Source of the DNA: Halorussus halophilus
Lineage (GTDB): Archaea > Halobacteriota > Halobacteria > Halobacteriales > Haladaptataceae
DNA: 64,000 bases
Direction of reading: 5' to 3'
NCBI RefSeq assembly: GCF_008831545.1
Contig: NZ_CP044524.1
Location: 248,001-312,000, forward strand
Positions 59,787 through 64,000 of this stretch are shown one piece after another; the first letter of the stretch is position 1; the number at the start of each line of letters is the position of its first letter. The notes beneath the pieces were generated by a model. It made no database searches. It saw only the letters and a program-made list of their open reading frames with translations, and was not told the DNA's origin. The translations under genes were made by a program, and so were the position numbers.

Positions 59787-62081
59787 ATGAAAGTCAAACG
59801 TAGCACACTCGCGAAGATACTCGCGGTCGTCTTCGTGTTGAATCTGGCCGTAATGGGTGTGGGTGCGTGGTTCTCCTACCAGGCGGCACCGCCCATCCCC
59901 CAGGAGGTAGAAGGGCCGAACGGCGAGACCATCGTCACCGGAGAACAGGTTCGAGAGGGCAAGACGGTCTTCCAGTCGAACGGCTTGATGAACCACGGAT
60001 CGATACTTGGCAACGGCGCGTACTACGGCGAGGACTTTACCGCCGATACACTGGACTTGAATGTGCAGTTCATGCGTCAGTATTACGCCCGCGAACAGTA
60101 CGGGACCGACTCCTATGGCACGCTCACGTCCCGCGAGCAGGCGACAGTAGACGTCGCGGTGAAGTCGGACCTCGCAGACGGCAACCCGGGCAACCGAATC
60201 CAGTACTCCGCCGCAGAAGTGTACGCACACGAGCAGGTGAGGCAGGTGTACGTCGAACGCTACCACGAAGGGAGCCACGAACGTGGTGTCCCGGTCGGCA
60301 TGATAGAGACCGAGGCGGAGGCCGAGCGATTCGCCGACTTCGCCCTCTGGACGGCGTGGTTCTCGCACACCGACCGCCCCGGTGGCAGTCACAGTTACAC
60401 CAACGATTGGCCGTACAACCCCGCCGCTGGTAACGAAGCGACTGGCGCGGCGATGACGTGGAGCGTGGTCGCGATGGTGCTGCTCGTCGCGGGTGCAGGC
60501 GTCGGCGTCTGGCTCTACAAGTCCATCGAACTCACCGAACCCGAGACGGAGGGCGTCACGATTCCCCGGCCCGACGAGGTGGACCTCTTCCCCGGACAGG
60601 CCGCCGCGCTCCGGTTCGTCCTCGTCGGCGCAGGGCTCTTCCTCGGACAGGTGTTGCTCGGTGGACTCCTCGCTCACTACTATATCGAGCGCGCGGAGTT
60701 CTTCGGACTGGGTGAGATGCTCGGTATCAACGTCCTGCAACTACTGCCCTTCTCCATCGCCAAGACGTGGCACATCGACCTTGGCATCCTCTGGATAGCC
60801 ACGCTCTGGCTCGGCGCGGGGCTGTTCCTTCCCCCGCTACTGACCGGGCGCGAACCGAACAAGCAGGGCACGTACGTCAACGGACTGCTCGCCACGCTCG
60901 TCGTGGTCGTCGTCGGCGGCCTCGCAGGCATCTGGCTCGGTTCGAAGGGCTACTTCGACGGCAATCTCTGGTGGATATTCGGCAACGAGGGGCTCGAATA
61001 CCTCGAAATCGGGCGACTCTGGCAGGTCGGCATCCTCGTGGGCTTCCTCGCGTGGGCGGGGCTGACCGCACGCGGCCTGAAACCACTACTCGACCGCGAA
61101 CCGCGCTATGGACTCGCGCACATGATCCTGTACGCGGGCGGCTCCATCGCGCTACTGTTCTGTGCAGGCTTCCTCTACACCCCGCAGACGAACATCGTCG
61201 TCACGGAGTTCTGGCGCTGGTGGGTCGTCCACATGTGGGTCGAAGGAGCCTTCGAGTTCTTCATCGTCGCCCTGGTCGGGGTCACGCTGGTCAGCATGAA
61301 CCTCCTGTCCAAGCGTTCGGCCGAGAAGGCGGTGATGGTCCAAGCCCTGCTCGTGATGGGTACGGGCGTCATCGGCGTCTCTCACCACTACTGGTGGGTC
61401 GGCCAGCCAGACATGTGGGTGCCCATCGGGAGCGTCTTCTCGACGCTCGAACTCATTCCGTTGGTGTTCATCCTCTACGAGGCCATCGGTCAGTACCGAG
61501 CGATGGCGGACAGTGGGGAGTCGTTCCCGTACACCCTCCCGTTCATGTTCATCGTCGCCAGCGGCGTCTGGAACTTCGTCGGGGCGGGCGTCCTCGGGTT
61601 CTTCATCAACCTGCCGTTCATCAACTACTTCGAACACGGCACCTACCTCACGGTGGCCCACGCCCACGCCGCAATGTTCGGAGCGTTCGGCTTCCTCGCG
61701 CTCGGCATGGTGACGTACATGCTCCGCATCGCGGTGCCCGAGGGCAAGTGGTCCGAGACAAACCTCCGGCGGGCGTTCTGGGCGTGGAACGTCGGCCTCG
61801 CGCTGATGGTCGGCCTTAGCTTGCTCCCGGTCGGCTTCCTCCAGTTGGAGGTGGCGTTCACCCAGCACTACGATGCCGCCCGAAGTCTGGCGTTCTACGA
61901 GGGCGACCTCGTCCAACTGCTGTTCTGGGCGCGGATGCCGGGCGACGTGCTGGTCATCCTCGGCACGGTGATATTCGGATACGACGTGGTGAAGAAGGTG
62001 CTGAACCGCGGTGAGACGACGCCGACGGAGGGGCCAGCGGACTCGCCGCTCGCAATCGAGTCGCCGCTCGACGACGACTGA
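59787..62081 (+). CDS. norB: Quinol-dependent nitric oxide reductase (qNor)
   Basis: A 764-residue heme-copper superfamily protein. The N-terminal extension (about 40-230) is the cytochrome c-like fold without heme-binding Cys, as in quinol-type NorZ/qNor: KTVFQSNGLMNHGSILGNGA and YTNDWPYNP. The catalytic part has about 12 helices with the metal-site residues HMWVEGAFEFF (His and Glu, about 481), SHHYWWVG (about 532) and AHAHAAMFGAFG (about 624). It reduces two NO to N2O with quinol electrons. The ATG at 59787 is preferred; an upstream in-frame start would run into the control region. Confidence 0.93.
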   Translation: MKVKRSTLAKILAVVFVLNLAVMGVGAWFSYQAAPPIPQEVEGPNGETIVTGEQVREGKTVFQSNGLMNHGSILGNGAYYGEDFTADTLDLNVQFMRQYYAREQYGTDSYGTLTSREQATVDVAVKSDLADGNPGNRIQYSAAEVYAHEQVRQVYVERYHEGSHERGVPVGMIETEAEAERFADFALWTAWFSHTDRPGGSHSYTNDWPYNPAAGNEATGAAMTWSVVAMVLLVAGAGVGVWLYKSIELTEPETEGVTIPRPDEVDLFPGQAAALRFVLVGAGLFLGQVLLGGLLAHYYIERAEFFGLGEMLGINVLQLLPFSIAKTWHIDLGILWIATLWLGAGLFLPPLLTGREPNKQGTYVNGLLATLVVVVVGGLAGIWLGSKGYFDGNLWWIFGNEGLEYLEIGRLWQVGILVGFLAWAGLTARGLKPLLDREPRYGLAHMILYAGGSIALLFCAGFLYTPQTNIVVTEFWRWWVVHMWVEGAFEFFIVALVGVTLVSMNLLSKRSAEKAVMVQALLVMGTGVIGVSHHYWWVGQPDMWVPIGSVFSTLELIPLVFILYEAIGQYRAMADSGESFPYTLPFMFIVASGVWNFVGAGVLGFFINLPFINYFEHGTYLTVAHAHAAMFGAFGFLALGMVTYMLRIAVPEGKWSETNLRRAFWAWNVGLALMVGLSLLPVGFLQLEVAFTQHYDAARSLAFYEGDLVQLLFWARMPGDVLVILGTVIFGYDVVKKVLNRGETTPTEGPADSPLAIESPLDDD

Positions 62082-62175
62082 ACTGTCGATACCCCTCGAC
62101 TGCTCTATTTTCGAACTCCGCTCGGAGAGCGTTCGCGCCGAACCGTGCGCCGATTCTCACGACCTGAAAACACCG

Positions 62176-62187
62176 AGAACATGTTCG
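62176..62187. promoter_or_regulatory. NarO-type site upstream of nirK
   Basis: AGAAC-AT-GTTCG matches the palindromes at 55635 and 59708 in all but one position of the left half-site. It lies about 90 bp before the nirK start and 35 bp before a TATA-like ATTAAAG (62222-62228). A second short inverted repeat, GAGAA/TTCTC (62206-62220), sits between them. Confidence 0.55.
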
Positions 62188-62267
62188 CTAGCCTTCTCTA
62201 CGGCCGAGAATCTGGTTCTCGATTAAAGTGCTACGGATTCGGATATGCTAGTGTAAGGTGACCAACG

Positions 62268-63335
62268 ATGCCAACCACTCGACGCACGGTCCTGCAGGGA
62301 ATCGGTGTCGGCGGTGCAGCGTCACTCGCTGGCTGCTCGGCCGACTCTGCACCACAAACGAACAGACGACGAACGGAGAAAGCCACGAGCAAACAGCAAC
62401 AGAAGACAGTCGAGCGCGTCGCTGCAGACCCGACCGACATTCCCGACCCCATCAGTCGGACCGAGCCAAAGGAGGTCGAGGTAACGCTTCGCCCCGAGGA
62501 GGTCACGGGCGAAATCGAAGACGGTGTGACGTTCACGTACATGACGTACAACGGGCAGGTACCTGGCCCGTTCATCAGGGTCCGGAAAGGTGACACGGTG
62601 AACCTCACCTTCGAGAACCCCGAAGAGAACGCCATGCCCCACAACGTGGACTTCCACGCCGTCGCAGGACCGGGCGGCGGGGCAGAGGCCACCATGACCG
62701 CTCCGGGCGAAACGGCCCACCTGAAGTTCAAGGCGACCTACCCCGGCGCGTACATCTACCACTGTGCGGTCCCGAACATGGACATGCACATCTCGGCGGG
62801 GATGTTCGGTATCATCCTGGTCGAACCAGAGGAGGGACTGCCCGAAGTGGACCACGAGTTCTACTTCGGCCAGCACGAAATATACACCGACAAGCGCGCG
62901 GGCGAGGAAGGCCACCACGAGTTCAGCATGGGTTCGATGCCCCGCGAGGACCCGACGTACGTCCTGCTGAACGGCGAGAAGTACGGCATCACACCCGACA
63001 ATCGTGGCTCACCGACGGTGCAGACGGGCGACACCGCGAGGGTGTACTTCGTCACGGGTGGCCCGAACCTCACCAGTAGCTTCCACCCTATCGGCAACGT
63101 CTGGGAGAAACTCTGGCCCGAGGGGTCGCTGACGACGGAACCGCAGACCCACATCCAGACGAAGCAGGTCGCACCAGGGAGCACCACTGTCGCGACGATG
63201 AACTTCCCCGTCCCGGGCGCGAGTAAACTCGTTGACCACTCGCTCAGCCGCGTCATGCGGAAAGGTTGTCTAGCGGTCATCGAGGCCGAAGGAGCGGAGC
63301 GTCCCGACATCTTCGACCCGGACCCCGACACGTAA
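62268..63335 (+). CDS. nirK: Copper-containing nitrite reductase
   Basis: A 355-residue two-cupredoxin enzyme with Tat-like signal (TTRRTVLQGIGVGGAASLAG) and lipobox LAGC. Domain 1: MPHNVDFHAV supplies a type 1 His, the catalytic Asp and a type 2 His (about 122-130); YIYHCAVPNMDMHISAGM supplies type 2 His and type 1 Cys, His and Met (about 161-178). Domain 2: SSFHPIG (catalytic-pocket His, about 272) and LVDHSLSR (type 2 His, about 323). It reduces nitrite to NO outside the membrane, feeding the neighbouring nitric oxide reductase; halocyanin is the likely donor. Confidence 0.95.
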   Translation: MPTTRRTVLQGIGVGGAASLAGCSADSAPQTNRRRTEKATSKQQQKTVERVAADPTDIPDPISRTEPKEVEVTLRPEEVTGEIEDGVTFTYMTYNGQVPGPFIRVRKGDTVNLTFENPEENAMPHNVDFHAVAGPGGGAEATMTAPGETAHLKFKATYPGAYIYHCAVPNMDMHISAGMFGIILVEPEEGLPEVDHEFYFGQHEIYTDKRAGEEGHHEFSMGSMPREDPTYVLLNGEKYGITPDNRGSPTVQTGDTARVYFVTGGPNLTSSFHPIGNVWEKLWPEGSLTTEPQTHIQTKQVAPGSTTVATMNFPVPGASKLVDHSLSRVMRKGCLAVIEAEGAERPDIFDPDPDT

Positions 63336-63354
63336 CCCAGTGGATGGAACGACG

Positions 63355-63440
63355 ACCACCTCACTTTCGATTTCGAGACGTCCGGACCTCTCTTGGCCAC
63401 CTCGATTCAGGAGGCTGGACTCTCTCCAACTACCCCTTCG
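63355..63440 (+). pseudogene. Fragment of an HTH-10-type regulator gene
   Basis: In one frame this DNA encodes FDFETSGPLLATSIQEAGL, nearly the same as FETTEPLLLTSIQEAGL in the sensor region of the regulator at 55691-56314. At DNA level TCGATTCAGGAGG is identical in both, and the match continues through TCTCCAACT after a 2-bp deletion that breaks the frame. No start, HTH domain or further similarity is seen, so it is a decayed remnant of a paralogous regulator gene. Confidence 0.6.
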
Positions 63441-63514
63441 GATGTTGGTCAGTGGACCCTAGCAGACGCCAACTTTCGAACGGTGGATAGCTGGCCCACA
63501 GTCGCACCGAACTC

Positions 63515-64000
63515 TCACTTCTCGCCGTAGCGTTCTCGGAAGAGTCCCCAGAGCAGGTACGCGTAGAGGCCCGCTCCGACGAGCGCAAGCAGTCGCCCGA
63601 CCAGTACCACGCTGTCGAGGCCCGCGAGTAACCCTCCGGCCTCGACGCCAACACCGACTGCGAGACACCCAATCGAGATACCTGCCGTCCGGTCTCCTGC
63701 TGCCGGAAACGTCCCGACTCCCGGCGGGTAGAACTGGTAGGCGACCCCGACGATGGTGAGTCCGAGGAACCCGAGCACGTTCAATCGAAAATGGGCGAAC
63801 GCCCCGTTCACAATCGGACCACCGAACGCGAAATGAAGGCCGAGTGCGACGCCAGCGACACCTGCGAGGGACCCGACTACGGGGCCGTAGAATCCGACTC
63901 GACGACGATCCGACCGACGAAAGAGGACGAGGTAAGCCACCGCAAACCCGACGATGGCGGTACTCTCTGCGACGGCACCAATCCGGAACCAGACCGTCCC
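63515..64000 (-). CDS. Polytopic membrane protein next to nirK, partial
   Basis: The frame is open to the right edge, so the N-terminus is missing; about 161 residues remain with five hydrophobic helices. The segment GAFAHFRLNVLGFLGLTIVG followed by VAYQFYPPG resembles the heme-binding helix region of NorB/CcoN-like heme-copper subunits and related short haloarchaeal membrane proteins, with one conserved His, but the fragment is too short to assign. The C-terminus is WGLFRERYGEK. It converges with nirK across 179 bp that contain the regulator fragment. Confidence 0.6.
   Translation of the reverse strand, partial: GTVWFRIGAVAESTAIVGFAVAYLVLFRRSDRRRVGFYGPVVGSLAGVAGVALGLHFAFGGPIVNGAFAHFRLNVLGFLGLTIVGVAYQFYPPGVGTFPAAGDRTAGISIGCLAVGVGVEAGGLLAGLDSVVLVGRLLALVGAGLYAYLLWGLFRERYGEK

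Noticed and set aside
1-64000. CRISPR arrays, insertion sequences, rRNA operons
   Set aside because: No regularly spaced direct repeats, transposase motifs or conserved rRNA/tRNA segments were seen by reading both strands.

Overview
The window comes from a haloarchaeon (Halobacteria). Base composition is high-GC, the predicted proteins are very acidic, and many promoters have a TATA-like box about 25-30 bp before a start codon (leaderless transcripts). Secreted proteins carry twin-arginine signals, often with a lipobox. One large protein ends in a PGF-CTERM sorting tail, and the family content (halocyanin, HTH-10 regulator, NosD-like beta-helix proteins, KaiC-like ATPase, HdeD, fused CoxI-III) is typical of the group. 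No rRNA, tRNA, CRISPR array or insertion sequence was recognised.

Layout. 1-9 kb: housekeeping and transport genes (threonine-synthase-like end, CDGSH protein, old-yellow-enzyme-like reductase, S41 peptidase, a KhtT/KhtU-type cation antiporter pair, CPBP protease, thioredoxin-like protein, MFS carrier). 9-12 kb: two tandem secreted beta-helix proteins; two further relatives lie at 27.6-28.7 kb and 31.3-31.8 kb. 12-25.5 kb: orphan Rieske protein, glutathionyl-hydroquinone-reductase-like protein, hybrid histidine kinase, NikR, LVIVD-repeat protein, a 1232-residue PKD/PGF-CTERM surface protein, and an amino-acid permease coupled to a solute-binding lipoprotein. 25.6-38 kb: KaiC-like ATPase with receiver protein, XPB-like helicase, several small membrane proteins, a metallophosphoesterase interrupted by membrane helices. 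37.5-42.7 kb: a sulfatase locus with its own formylglycine-generating enzyme, a transporter and a secreted unknown. 42.9-46.2 kb: membrane protein, acetyltransferase, tRNA-binding-domain protein, glycoside hydrolase, zinc ribbon. 46.3-47.8 kb: small unknown genes within an unusually hairpin-rich stretch.

47.8-64 kb is a respiratory region. An operon of membrane proteins (one a membrane-anchored C2H2 zinc finger, one with four consecutive cysteines) precedes an aa3-type terminal oxidase operon (coxB, fused coxA-coxC, subunit IV). The right end is a denitrification locus: an HTH regulator divergent from a MoaD/ThiS-like protein that ends in Cys-Cys; a four-gene operon of halocyanin, radical SAM/SPASM protein, a small protein resembling the glutamyl-tRNA reductase dimerisation domain, and a protoporphyrinogen-oxidase-type flavoprotein; then quinol nitric oxide reductase and copper nitrite reductase. 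Palindromes of the form (C)CGAAC-N2-GTTCG(G) lie in each of the three control regions of this locus. This suggests one anaerobic regulon joining nitrite/NO reduction, copper-protein electron transfer, tetrapyrrole supply and the unexplained MoaD-like protein. A decayed fragment of an HTH regulator gene lies just after nirK.
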